Assembly (NCBI RefSeq): GCF_001649575.2 | Contig: NC_051437.1 | Location: 20,900,469-20,964,468 of the forward strand | DNA from: Kryptolebias marmoratus | Taxonomy: Eukaryota; Chordata; Actinopteri; Cyprinodontiformes; Rivulidae | Direction: 5' to 3' | Length of the DNA stretch: 64,000 nucleotides | Part shown: piece after piece, positions 47,953-60,764 of the stretch | Position numbering within the stretch: position 1 is the first letter of the stretch | Layout of the letters: each line of letters starts with the position of its first letter | Made by a program: the position numbers and the translations under genes | Notes under the pieces: model-generated | What the model was told of the DNA's origin: nothing | Databases searched by the model: none | Seen by the model: the letters and a program-made list of their open reading frames with translations, nothing else

Positions 47953-48102
47953 GTGAGGTAAAAAGCTGCTTTAATTTACGCTGTGCTCAGTTTAAAGGCT
48001 CCTGGATTTGTTCTCCCCTCTGGTGAAGCTCAAACCTTAACTCTGCAGAACCTTTTAGCACTTTTGTAATAAATGAACACAAGTGGTTTGAACTTATATG
48101 GA

Positions 48103-48104
<2 letters not shown>

Positions 48105-48157
<53 letters not shown>
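48105..48157. repeat. (AT)n microsatellite
   Basis: Long alternating TA run, interrupted near 48146, followed by poly-T. Confidence 0.95.
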
Positions 48158-48779
48158 TTTTTTCTTCTATTGACATCTTCCAAGCTCTAGAACATAAATT
48201 TCACCCCAACTGAACATTTAGGGTAGAAAATCCTGCAAGGAGCAGAAGAAGGTGTTAGATGTGGTGTTTTACTGGATTTATTGTGGACGTTTGTTTAAAA
48301 GCGTTTTAGTTTAGCTGGTGTCAAGCAGCCCTCTAACGCCTGTTGGATGATGTTCAGTCAGAGGCTCGGGGAAGAACGTTGAACTGTGATGCTGCATTTG
48401 TGTGCACAAACCAGTGTGGGATCTTAGCCCAGGGCGACGCTGAATTCTCCCAGGAAGCTGTGATGAGAAGTGAGGACAAGATTAAAAATGATCCACAATT
48501 AAACAGAAAGATCTATTTCAGAAGTGTGCGGGAGAAACCTTTGATCTCCTCCTTGTTAATTTCAGCATGCTCAAACTATTTCAGTTCTGATCTGAAACTA
48601 ACAAGGCAGACGCAGAATTTGATCAGATTTCCCTTCTGGGTTTGAAGAGTTGCAGGTAATAATCCTGCAACCCTAATCGGCAGAATATCTCCACTGATTT
48701 GATCCTAATGGTGGTAATACCTTTGATTTGTAGTGTTGTAGTTGCAAATCGGACAAATCATCATCTGTGAGGTGTCACT

Positions 48780-49090
48780 CTTTGTCAAAATACACCAAAA
48801 ATGCTGCTGTGGTGTGCGGGTCTAAGTGATTACGTTATGCTTCTGAAAAGAAATGGTAGAGTGTGTGCGTGGAGTCAACCTGATTCAAAATGGCTGCCGC
48901 AGCCAACTGACTTGGTCAGCTTTACAGATGCTGAGCTAAAATCTGATGTGGTAGTAGCTGACAGTCATTCACAACAGATACTCTGCAATAGTTTCTCATG
49001 ATAAGATGATCTTTGTCTAAAACTCTGGCATGAAAGGCAGCGGGCGATATGCATTCCTTCAAGGAGGGCGCCACTTTTAATTATGTTCAT
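48780..49090 (+). repeat. Composite dispersed repeat, partial copy
   Basis: Carries GGAGTCAACCTGATTCAAAA, TGGCTGCCGCAGCC, ATGTGGTAGTAGCTGACAGT and the tail GCGGGCGATATGCATTCCTT. It corresponds to the second module and tail of the copy at 17826-18516. Confidence 0.75.
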
Positions 49091-50159
49091 TTAAAAAATT
49101 TAATTCAGAACCACCAACAGCTTCCCCAAAAGACACAAACCCAACCATAAATTTTCTCTTTAAACAAGAGGATGGAGGTGTTACTCCTGGGTTTTGCTCA
49201 TAGATGTCACCAGATGATGACATCTTCCAGCATCCAGACGGTTCAGTTAGTGAAAGATGACTTGGAGAAACTCAGGGCAACATTCGTGACATGCCTCGTA
49301 CACAATACATAGGTGGCTCTTTCTTTGGTTCGATAGAAGTAATGTGAATAAAAATCATAATTCAAACACTGCATGTTCACCTACAGTGCGTCTGGTTACT
49401 TGGAAGGAGGTGAAGATTAACATGCCAGTGTCGTGCAGATGGTTACCCTTCACTCCTTGCAGCAGTAACATCACCACCGTGATATAATGTCGGAATAAAA
49501 TATATTTTGTTGGAGCAGCTTTTTCTTTTCTCTGCCTGCAATGCTGCTCATGTGGGAGCAGAACAGACATCTCAACAAGGACATTAATAAAAAATGTGGA
49601 TCCATTTTTAATGATCCAGTGGCCCCTTTTATTTTAAAACTGTTTTTTTTTCGTGTGCGCGGTTCAGCTGATTTTTCTTTAGTATCAGTGTTTTGCTTTG
49701 AGTGCTACTTGTGAAGGTGTATTATATATATTTTCTGCCTGTACAAGCAACCCAAGGTATTAAACCTGCATGTACCTGACAGAATGTAAAAGAGACGCTT
49801 TCTCTGTCTATTTCTGGAAGATAATCCTCAAGTATGGATCTGCAGGGACGAAAGGGGGAGAAAGAAAAGGGTTTCTCGGCTTTCCTTTTTGGTTTGCAGT
49901 TAGACATTTAACTCTCAAAATCAATATTACAGTGTGCACCGAATCCAAAACTCTGAACACGTTGGAATTAATTTTCAGTGCATATTTCTGTGAACTTGCC
50001 CAATTTGTTTTAGTCTTCTTTTCCGAGGCAGATCCAGTGATGCTTTTCATGTCATCACGGAGGAGTCAGAGAGTTGTGGGAAAAAAAGAGCAAACCACTT
50101 CTAGAAAGCCACAGTGTAATGGTGGTTGTGCACACACATTTGCATACATACACAGTTAT

Positions 50160-50647
50160 CTGTGTTCTCCCTCTGTCAGGAGGTAGAGCGTGTGTCTTCT
50201 CTCTGCAGCAGGCTTCTCTCTCTTGCTTTGTTCACGCTGCGCTCTCCATCTGAAGCAGAGCCACACCAGAGCACTAATGAGCAGGCTGAGAGCAGCCTCG
50301 GCACACAGATCTCCCATCAGCTGAAGAGAAGACGCGGCGGCTCCTGATCTGAGCCACTGATCTGCAGTCAGCTGACGGGCGAGGTGAATGACATCACTGG
50401 GAAAAGGCGGAGGAGAGGTCGTGAAGAGGCATCAAAGGCAAATAGCAGTCAGCAGAGAGGGGAGCAGAAGAAAAGGCTGCTCCGATTGAGGTTGACCCTC
50501 AGTGCACTTTATCTGCTCAGAGAAGAACCAGTCCCTGATCCACCCCCCCACCCTCCCACAGGAGCACAACCATGGAGGAGACACTCACCTGTAGCCGGAG
50601 CCCTTTCTCCCAGGTGTTTGGGCGGCAGGGTCAGCTCATGCAAGCCA
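50160..50647 (+). CDS. Candidate first exon of the next gene (kazrin by position); coding from 50572
   Basis: Sequence from about 50160 is less AT-rich and looks like a 5' UTR. ATG at 50572-50574 has a strong context (ACCATGG). It opens 25 codons, MEETLTCSRSPFSQVFGRQG then QLMQA, up to a consensus donor GTAAGT at 50648, leaving phase 1. A weaker internal donor lies at 50613. An upstream ATG near 50384 opens a frame that overlaps this one and would act as a uORF if transcribed. I do not recognise the peptide itself. KAZN follows PDPN and PRDM2 in human and has very long 5' introns, so an alternative kazrin first exon is a reasonable guess, not an identification. Confidence 0.4.
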
Positions 50648-51349
50648 GTAAGTCTTAATATTCAGAGAAGCAAACATCTTATGAAATGTGATTTGTTGCA
50701 TGGAAAGTCTGATTAATAGATGCCATTACGGTCATCTGCAATCAATCTTTTTTAAAGTAGACAAAAAAAATCAACAGTCCTGTTATGTAAGGAAGGTGTT
50801 TACTTAAGCAACAGTTGAGTGTGTCCTACTTTTTGTCTTTTTTCTGCTTGATTCACCACTCACTTCCTTCAGCTTGTTTAATTCTGTCGCCTCTCCTATC
50901 AATAATTTGTCACCCGTGAAAAAACAAAAAAACAAAACACCAATTCCCTTTTCTTTCCGCTCTGGCTTCCTGAAATGTTTTGTGTTCATATTTACGCCGT
51001 AATCCTGGAGTAATGCGGTGTGGCGCCTCAGCGTGTTAACGTTGATGGGCTGCGAGAGCGATGTCAGGTGTGAACATGTGTGTGTGAAGGCAGGCGGCGG
51101 CTCACTCTTCGCCATCTCTTTGATCTCAGCCTGACTGCACACTCCACGGGACTGAAAGAAAAGTCATCACCAACAGGAGGAAATTACTGAGGGCATTTCT
51201 GTCCAATTCCTGAGCTGTTTGAGCAGAATGAAGAACTGATTACACTTCCTCACGATTGGGTTTACACGCAGTAAAGTACTGCTGCTTGTTTTGTTATCGC
51301 TCGCTGCCATAGGTGGACAATAATGTTTTCACTTGTGTCTGTGTGCGCT

Positions 51350-51965
51350 CATGGTCTGTTAGCAAAATATCTCATGAACCACTGGACGGATTTTAATTAA
51401 ACTTTCAGGAAATAATCATTGGATGCACCTCTTCAACTCATTAACTTTTAGATTCAACCCAATTTAAGATGGCTGGCACAGCAGACTGATCTAAGCAAAC
51501 ACAAAATTGGCTATGTTTCAGTCAGTTTTACAAATATCGTGCTGCCACTTGGCGTGGTTGTAGCTGAGAGTCATTCCTTAAACAGGTCAGGAGAAGTCTG
51601 TGGGCTCTACCTGTTGGAGTCAACCCCGATTGTTTGTTAGGTGCATTTTATTGAAACGGTCAGAAAGTAATCATTGCCCTTAGATCTACAACTAATTAGG
51701 CTTTGGAGTTGGCTAATTGACATTAGCTTTCAGAAAAATGGCTATAACTCAGTCAGTTTTACAGATCTTGAGTGAAAGTTTAACGCGGTAGTAGCTGAGA
51801 GTCATCCTTAAAAAACAAACTGAGCTCTAGCAGATCTCACAATATTGCGTCAGATTGCTAATAAGGTCATTTAGAAGGTGACCAAAACTATGATCTTAGT
51901 TTAAAACTATAGCATTAAAGGTGGCGGGTGACATGCATTCCTTTAAGGAATGTTCGGCCTTTAAA
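51350..51965 (+). repeat. Composite dispersed repeat, two-module copy
   Basis: The first module begins GCAAAATATCTCATGAACCA and ends GTAGCTGAGAGTCATTCC near 51573. The second begins near 51610 (GAGTCAACCCCG) and ends GTAGTAGCTGAGAGTCATCC near 51805. The tail GTGACATGCATTCCTTTAAG is at about 51928-51950. The order matches copy 1. Confidence 0.75.
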
Positions 51966-53597
51966 TTGATCTTGATATATATATATATGTATATATATTT
52001 GAATTGAAAAGTTCAAACTCTGGCTCTGTTCCTATCTGTAACATTTAAATATTTCTGCCAGTTTCTTCTTGGCTTTAAAACCTGCTGTTTATGTCTCAGG
52101 ATTGGCACTCACAGCACGACAAAATCTGTTTCAAAATATTCTTCAGGGAAGTTTTTAAAGGAGTCAATATGCTTCACTTACGGAGGGGAAAAAAGCAGCC
52201 TTTGGCTCCAGCCGACAAAATGTCAAGCTGAATTTTAATTTCTCATTGATTTAATACAGATTTAGGTGATTACATGCGAGCATCTGCACAGCAAGGTCAT
52301 TTTACTCCAGTAAGTCTGAAAACCTTTTCCCTTTTCTGCATGTCTTAGTTCTGCAGAAGCAGATGCACAACACTGAGTTGTAGCATCTACTGTTCTTTTC
52401 TTTCATTCATTAATAAATAATGCCTTCCCTTTAGGTAACTGCCTTGTAATTGGAAAAAAAGTGGCCTTTATCTGGCCTTTCTCAGTGCCAGAAATGTAAG
52501 ATTTGTTTTACAGATGAAAAATGATCAGTTACTGTTATTCACTCTTGAGACTTTTGGGCAGCAAATTAAGCTTTTTATTTGGGCACTTTATCACATACTA
52601 AAAATTGCATGCGCATTTCTTCCTGTGCATTTGTTTTCCTCGTCTCCCAAATGGCATTTTTCTGCACTTTTACTCTCACTGTTATAACTTAATGTAGTGA
52701 GTACTTAAAGAAACGCAATGAAGCTTTGAAGCTTCTTCTCTCTAACACCCATTTATCAGTCCAGGTGAGGGTTCTGGTTGAATTAAGCCTAAATGCTGCT
52801 CTCTGCTTGTGAAAATGACATTATCATGGCAAGTATGTGTTGTGATAAATTGCAGTCGGTCCTGCGCTACACTAACTTATCTATGCTCTTTGAAGCTTGT
52901 GCTGCAAGGCTGCGATTTTGGATGTGTGAGAGAAGCAGGGGGGAGGTGGGAGGGAGGAGTGGGGGGGGGGGCAAAGAAAGTGAGCAAGCTGCAAACTGTG
53001 TATATAAGAGATGGATGTTTTATTCTATTTTTAGCAACATTACATACTGTTCCATAGTTGTTGGAGGACTAATCCACAGCCCTGCTGATCCACAGGATCA
53101 GAACAGCAATTATGTCAGGATTTTTTATTTATTTATTTAATTTTTGTTATCTTTGCCTGTCACCCATCATTGGATTCAGAGTCCCTGTGTGCAACATCCT
53201 GCAGAGTAAAAATCCATTCCACAAGCCCAAAGACTTGAATATTAACAACCTTCTGGTGGTTTTCTGGCAGAATAAACACTTGACAGAATTTTATTCCCCC
53301 TCTTTCTCATGAATTGAATTCACGTGGCAGTGCCAGGTGTAGAAGCCTGCTACGAGTCTCTGATTCCCCACTGGCGCTGTGATTTATGCTGTGTTTAGTG
53401 TTGCGGTGTCACCAGAAATCTCTCAGCAGCTCCTGTTTGTTGGACGAGTGTGACTTAAAAATGTTAAAGTACTCAATTAAAACCCAATTTTCTATGGCTG
53501 TAACTTTTTAAATTTACACCAATAAAGTGGATTTCATTTCCTCTGAGCCACCGAGTGTAAGTGTGCTGCCAAATACATCCTAATGTTAAGGACATTA

Positions 53598-53700
53598 AAG
53601 GGATAGTTCAGCTCTTTTAAAATGTAGTACTGTGGAATGGTAATGACCAATTAATATCTTACCTGTTGCAGATAGCTCTTTGAATGAGCTCAGTGTGGAC
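53598..53700 (+). repeat. Composite dispersed repeat, head-only copy
   Basis: AAGGGATAGTTCAGCTCTTT and TTAATATCTTACCTGTTG match the head of copy 1 (17826-17930). The modules are absent; palindromic CACATGTG-rich sequence follows instead. Confidence 0.7.
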
Positions 53701-53977
53701 AAATAGTTCAGTTTTGAAAGAAGTGGCAAGTTAATGGCTAGTTTGAGCACATTCACACGTGAAAACACATTAAATTAGCTTGTGAAACACAGGTGAAAAA
53801 CATGTTTTGCATGTGTTTCCTGAGTGGACTTGAAACAAAAAGCAGGTGAACTCCACGCATGAAAAATCACATGATTTCACATGTGCAAACATGTGAAATT
53901 AAAATAGACATTTTGCATGTTTTCCGTTTGAAAATGGAACATTTTCAACATATCCATAGGATCCCATGCAGTCCCAT

Positions 53978-54682
53978 ACACCGGCCTCTTTATAAGGTAC
54001 ACCTGAGGCTGTGGGAATTGGGGGTGCTAAGGGTGCCACAGCAGCCCAATGTTGATTACATTGGGGTACCATACTGACATGATAGCATCACACAGTTTCT
54101 GCAGATTAGTCAGCTGCACATTTATGATGTGAATCTCCTGGTTCACCACATTCCAAAGATGCTCAGTTGGACTGAGATCTGGTGACCGTGGAGGCCGCCA
54201 GACTCCAGTGAATTGTGACTCATCAGACCATGCAATGTTTGTCCAATCTCTTACTGTCCAATTCTGTGGAGCAGCATTGTGTGCAGCATCAGTTTCCTGT
54301 TCTGAGCTTGCAGAAGTGGTACCCCGTGTGGTATTCTGCTGCTGTCTGCCCATGCTTCTCTGACATCAACACGATGTTTGTTCGTCACACAGCTGCCACT
54401 CACTGGATATTTTCTGTTTCTCAGACCATTTTCTGTAAACCCTAGAGATGGTTGTGTGTGAAAATCCCAGTAGAGCAGCAGTTTCTGAAACACTCAGACA
54501 AGCCAATAACCACATCATCTTCAAAGTCACTTAAATTCCCCATTTGGATGCTCGGTTTGAACTTCAGCAAGTTGTCTTCACAACTACTAGATGCCCAAAT
54601 GCTGCTATGTGATTGGAGGATTAGCTATTAGGGTTCACAAGCAATTGAGCATGAGCATCTAATAAAGTGGTCAGTGAGTGTA
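53978..54682 (-). mobile_element. Non-autonomous Tc1-like DNA transposon relic
   Basis: Ends around 53978-54003 (ACCGGCCTCTTTATAAGG) and 54658-54682 (AATAAAGTGGTCAGTGAG) are imperfect inverted repeats. On the minus strand there are pieces of a Tc1/mariner transposase. An N-terminal HTH-like piece (related to 'SETAALLGFSHTTISRVY') spans a broken frame near 54490-54400. A catalytic-domain piece follows, with WTNIAWSDESQF joined directly to PRSPDLSPTEHLWNVVNQEI. The sequence normally between SDESQF and the SPDLSPIEHLWD motif is deleted, so it cannot be active. Confidence 0.85.
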
Positions 54683-57600
54683 GTTTTCCACATGGTAAGA
54701 CATGCAAAAAACACAGTAAATCTATGTTTTTTTTCTATAATGGCTTCAGTTCACCTTCCTGCTGTTACCACATTTCAACAAAAGCTTTCTCTTTACTCAT
54801 GTCTCCTATTATCTCTTGACCTACTTTGCAGAAATGCAAGCCCCCCTGTCAGTCTGAAAATTAATCAGCATGTAACATGATTAATGTCAAACACTAATTA
54901 GGTTGTGCATTTTCTTATTTGTTGATTCGGATTTTGGTCTGTTTGAAGCTGGTATCAACCCTTAGGTAAATTGCTTTCAGTTATAATTTATTTTTTAATA
55001 ATGCTTAAAATAACTGACGTATTGCTGCAGCTTACAGTCCCTTATAGGAAGCAATTATAAACCACATAAAGAACATCGCTGCTGACAACTGAGAAACTAA
55101 AGTATGAAATAAGGAAATAAGTTCACCTTTGATCTGGACACAATACGTCTGAAAAATAAGATAAAAACGAAGGTGTATGTCCATTCCCTGTGAAATTATA
55201 ACCTTCAGAGACAACCGGAGGAGTAAACAGGTTTTCTGTTTTGAAAAATCTGGCCTCTATCCTCTTAATACCCTTAGTAAACGGTTGGTAAACCTGTGCT
55301 CAGGAGGGTGAATGTGATTTGGAGTTTTAATGCATGACTACTGCAGGTGTAGCACATATTTTGGTCTTCTTTGAAGTGATTAATTCCTCTCCTTCTGCCA
55401 CTTATGTTATGGTTCCAGCACACTCGCAGATTCCTCGCACCTCTTTACCCGGCTGGGTTTCCTGCAGGGGAGATTAGCTTTCTGCTGCGGCTGTTGCTAA
55501 TCATGCAGAAGGAGTCACGTTGCAGAAAGTTTGTTGTGAGACAAAATTTACATTTCTTTTTAATGAAATTTGTTTAATTTTACATATCTCAGATATAGAT
55601 TAAGTTTTTTATTTTTATTTTTAGAGATGCTCATTTCTTTCATAAATGTACCTGTTTTGCTTTTGATGAAAACTGTTGATGGGTGAAAATGAACTTATCT
55701 TCATCTTGTAGCTTAGTTAAAGAAATCGAGTTTTAAAACACCCGATCCAAGCAGAAAAAAATTCCAGTTTCTGATGGAGACCATCATCACTCTTTGCAAT
55801 ACTTTGTAATGCACATACACACTCACACACTTTTCTGTTTAAAAGACTTAAAGGCCTTTTTTGTGTGCTGGAATAATGCAATTTGTTGTACATTTTGTTA
55901 AGTTTAAGAGTCATCAAATATGTTGGGGCCCTGCAGGGGCCTGACTGCATTTTGCTGCTTTGCTGAATAGTACTTTATCTCAGTAAGTGGATTTTTGCTC
56001 GAGTATCTTCTTTCTTGGAGCTCAAAAGGTTTAACTTATCACAAATTTACAACAGTTTTTAGGAACATAGTGTTTTTCCAGCAGCCTCCCTGAAGTATTT
56101 TTGTATTAATTGCAAAATAACTCACATAACATTCACGTAGCTGTGGATTTTTGGTTTGGGAAAAGTCTATGTGTGACAAGAAACGTTATGAAACCATAAA
56201 ACAGAAATATATATATATGTTGCAGGGAACTTATTATCTAATTTGCTTTGATATGTGTTGACCAGGCCTGTTATTGACAGGTTAATCACAGATGAATGCA
56301 GGTCATCCATCTGCACCAGCAGGCTGAGCTTTCCTCACAGGAGATAAAAACCTTTTGCTCTACGAGATAAATCTCTTTCAAATCACATGAAAAAAAGCTT
56401 CTTACTGTGTCCATCCACCCATCCAGACTGTGAAGTGTACAAATACATATATTTGAATTAATCTGTAGAAATGTATAAGTGAAGCTGGTATAGGAGAGAC
56501 AAAAGTTTCTGTCAAGTTGACATCTCTCCAGGTTTATTCAAAACTCTTAACAGAAAAAAAAAATACTGTCACTGCAGCCCTTTCAGTTTCAGCAGGAAAC
56601 CGTGGTACTCCTGTCCTGGAATAGTCTGAAAAATTTACAGTTCTCCTCTTCTTTTGCTGCTTCATTCCTTAGAACTGGAAGTTTCCAGCTGCTATTAACC
56701 TTTGAATAAATGCGAGAACTGGTGGAGGAGTCAGCAGGTTCCGGTTTATTGCAACTTCTCCACCTCATTGCTTTTTCCTCTGTAAGAAAAAGTTTGGGTG
56801 CTGGTTTGCACAGACTGCCTCACATGGAGATCATTTTGAACACGTGACGTGTTTAAATGTTTTATGGTGCTTTTCTTCATCCTTCCAGTCAGAAGGCACC
56901 ATTAGGGGAAGACTCAGGACCAGTGATCCAGGATATAAACTCTCCCATGTTCATCTACGGGACGGCAAACACCATAAAACAGACACCATGTCTGATGATA
57001 CAAAGATGATATAATAAAGCTTAACATACCTTTATAGTAGCAAATATTGTCCCTATTTTGCACCACACAGGTGTCACAGTTTCAAGCAAATCATGGGCTA
57101 ATGATACGCGTCATTTAAGAGGTCAGATTTGGTGCACTGTCACTTGTGATGAACCTTTTTGTGCTTTAAAAGAAATGAAGCTTGATGTTTGTCTAAAAAT
57201 AACAAAAGTACAAAGGAGTTCAAACTTTCTAACAGAAAAAGGTGCAGCAGAACCGGTGTGTACTGTTTGCTCGTTGTCTCAAGAAATGTTTTGTTTTTCC
57301 CGAATGATTTGAAGATGCAAACTTTTTTAAAATTCTTTTTATGTAGTTTCTCGCTGTGGCTTTGGTGTGTTTTGCCATAGAGCTTGTCTGTTTGACTGGC
57401 AGCTGAGTTTCTCGAAGACTTTCTGGTTGTATTTCATGACAGAAGAGCAAAATAAGTCTTGTTTGGAGGTGGTGAATTGGTACATTTAGTAAAATACGGG
57501 CAAATGTACTTTATTGTGTAGAATTAATTGTTGTTCAGGCAGAGATGAGAAACTTGCCTGTATTTAAAATGCACTCCTGTGTTCTTTAGACTTCAGCCTC

Positions 57601-60154
57601 ATCAGCTGTTGATGTTTAAAGCAAACAAAAAAAGGCTTCAGGTGTTCCTCCACATCTGTTTGTTATCATTAAACTGATTCCAGTTGTGAGTAAAAACAAA
57701 CTTTTATTACTTTTATAATAGCAGAAAATATAATGGCTTTCATTTCCCGGCTTTAAAGATGAATTCAGCCCATTTGGCGAAATGAGGAGTCTTTGAATTC
57801 AACATAAATCAGGGGTTTGTTTACTATAGATAACCTTTTATTTCAAACTTTTGGCAACAATAATGTTTTGGACTAAATGTATTGGGTTGATTTCTTCTCT
57901 ACACTATAGGGTTGTGCTCCTTTCCTGCCAAAATAATAAAGAAGTTCATACACTAAAACACACTGCAGTTATAGTGATTCAATTTCTGTTGAGCTCAGCA
58001 GCCAGCTGGAGTAAAAAAAAGAAAAAACTACCTGTGGGCTCTCAGTGGTTCTGTGATTATATTCTCAGCCTGCAGTGTTGCTCAGCAGCTGGTGACAAGC
58101 TGGTAGGGCTGGATGGGAGCTAACAGCTTCTGAGCCAAGACAATTTAGACATAATAACGATTATAGCTGCTTTATCTATTAAAAATTAAATCTTTAATAC
58201 TTAATTGTATTTATTTTATCCCCAATTAAACATCCCTTAGAGGCAGTTGAGGTATTATTTTGGGAATATCAAATTACAAGTAAAAAAAAAATAAGAAGAA
58301 AAGTTTTAAATTTCAACCAAAGTAGATTTTTTTCCATAATGTAGCTTTAAGGGAAATGACACATTGTAGAATTAAATGCCAGGTTCTGCCATCCCTATCG
58401 TTACAGAATAATAGCATTTAGGTAAAGTTTTAAGCGAGACTCCTCTTTACTCTGAATAACTTTGAGAGCCCAGCTAAATGTCAGGCTACTTGTGATTCTC
58501 ACCAAACGCTTAAAGTTGCTCACATTTACAGCTGATATTGTTCTGAGGCACATTTTGTGTTCTTCTGCTCTGAAGCCACAGGAGTTGCTTGTTGGCTGTA
58601 TTTATCTTCAGCTGCAGGTGGACGGTGCGTCAGCAGCTGCGAGATTCTTCTGCCAGTCACGTCAGTCCTTGTCTGAAATCCTTCACTTTCCTGCTCAAAT
58701 CCTCACGTCAGGCACCTGCGATCTCCCATCTCGATGATCCATCTGTGCTGAGCTCTGCTCTGTGAGATCACTGATGAGTGATAAAAGCTTAGACCGTAAT
58801 CCTAAACACATACAGGATTATAGAACAAGTGTTGCATGTTTGAGGTGAAGCGGAAGAGCATCGTGACATTAAGATCATGCGTTTTGTGCTTTATTTGTGA
58901 CGATAATTATTCAAGCAAGAAGCGATATTTAAACTCATTTCAAATGCACAAAACAGACCTCTTTACTGGAGATGTTGTCAGAAAAGAAATGCACAAAATG
59001 TTTCTCTGAATAGAAAAGTTATCTGTTTTTCCTCAGATGGCTGCATGGTTGCATTCTCATAATGAAGTGAGAAAAGTATTAGGAGTTAAAAATGAAAGTC
59101 TCGACAAATGAGAGACCAATTTATAGTTTTCCTCTTTTTTTAAAATAAAAATCATCAGAGAAAAACGATCAGCCTTGTGATCACGGGTTAGAAGTGCACG
59201 TTTCTGCCTCGGAATATGTGGCTCAACACCTTCCACTTTAATTATCAGAGACCTTGCTGCCTCAGGGAGTAATCTCACACTGTTTGAGGTGTTGGGATGG
59301 CACGGCACAGCAGGCTGCAGAACCACACCGAGCCGCCCGCACCGATGCCAAAGATTGGTCAAGCTGTGAACACTCAGGCTCCACTTCAAGGTCAGTGGAA
59401 AAAACAGCAGGAGGAAAAAAAACTGAGAAACTATTTAGTGATTGCGATGCTGTAATCTAATAATTTATAATTGCCTTACAATGTCAATACAACAAAACAT
59501 TTATTTTAAAAACAACTAAACTTAAAAAAAGACAGCATTATTTAGTCATTTGCTGGCACAGGCCTGCTATAATGAGAATAATACATTTTGTCGGTCTTGC
59601 TTACGCCTCAGAAAAATTCTGTTTAAAAAATGAAAGTCTTTCTCCAGGCGTTGATTAAACTGCTAAAATGTGTTATCTGTTCATTACAGTTGGTGGACAG
59701 CTTGGGCCAGGTTGCCGTGTCACCGACGGGGCTGCTTTTCAGGTCATTTTGTTTTTAGTGTTCATCCTAAATGTGATGACCAGCAACACTCCTTATACTC
59801 TGAGTACAGGTCCCTGTCATCATCATCTGAGCCGGCAGGATTCAAGGATTCAAGGATTCAAGGAGACTTTATTGTCATTCGCATCACATGTGGTACATGA
59901 GGTGGAACGAAATTGTGAACCACGGTCCCAGCTTACATCTAATATAAATTTAAAAATATAAAACAGGAAAAAAAAAATAAACATAAAAAAAGATAAGGTA
60001 AAAAGATAAAGTGTCCAAGTGCAAATAAAGTGTCTTAGTGTGGAGTGTTAGTGTCTTTGAAAGTGTCAATGCAGTGTGTGTGAAGAGGTGGAGTTTGAGA
60101 GTCTTACAGCTTCTGGAATGAAGCTGTTTCTCAGTCTTGTTGTTCTGCACTTAA

Positions 60155-60537
60155 NNNNNNNNNNNNNNNNNNNNNNNNNNNNNNNNNNNNNNNNNNNNNN
60201 NNNNNNNNNNNNNNNNNNNNNNNNNNNNNNNNNNNNNNNNNNNNNNNNNNNNNNNNNNNNNNNNNNNNNNNNNNNNNNNNNNNNNNNNNNNNNNNNNNNN
60301 NNNNNNNNNNNNNNNNNNNNNNNNNNNNNNNNNNNNNNNNNNNNNNNNNNNNNNNNNNNNNNNNNNNNNNNNNNNNNNNNNNNNNNNNNNNNNNNNNNNN
60401 NNNNNNNNNNNNNNNNNNNNNNNNNNNNNNNNNNNNNNNNNNNNNNNNNNNNNNNNNNNNNNNNNNNNNNNNNNNNNNNNNNNNNNNNNNNNNNNNNNNN
60501 NNNNNNNNNNNNNNNNNNNNNNNNNNNNNNNNNNNNN
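60155..60537. other. Assembly gap (Ns)
   Basis: 383 undetermined bases inside the LINE fragment, probably a repeat-induced assembly break. Confidence 0.99.
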
Positions 60538-60729
60538 GGTTGTTACTCAGGTGCACACCCAAGTACCTGTAGCTGGAAACCACTTCCACCGCAGATCCTC
60601 CAACATGCAGGGGGAGGTGGGCATGTTTGCCCCTTCTGAAGTCCACAATCATCTCCTTTGTCTTCTTTACATTGATGCAGAGGTTGTTCACTTTGCACCA
60701 GTCTTCCAGGTGTTCCACCTCCTGCCTGT

Positions 60730-60764
60730 AGTCAGACTCATCACTGTTTGTGATGAGTCTGACT
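60730..60764. repeat. Perfect 15-bp inverted repeat at LINE truncation point
   Basis: AGTCAGACTCATCAC (60730-60744) and its exact complement (60750-60764) are separated by five bases. The second arm copies reverse-transcriptase coding sequence in inverted orientation. Further AT-rich palindromes follow at 60775-60806. Confidence 0.9.

Larger units (their letters stand above)
45431..50160. other. Intergenic region downstream of prdm2
   Basis: Holds a degraded V-SINE core (46320-46440), two copies of the composite repeat (46571-46640; 48780-49090), the CAG/CTA tract (47782-47952) and an (AT)n tract (48105-48157). No conventional gene is recognised. Confidence 0.6.

Noticed and set aside
47541..48026. 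161-codon Ala/Thr-rich frame
   Set aside because: It is the CAG/CTA repeat read in another frame; not evidence for a protein.
50384..50716. 110-codon frame overlapping the candidate first exon
   Set aside because: Crosses the consensus donor at 50648 and has no recognised domain; treated as a possible uORF, not a gene.
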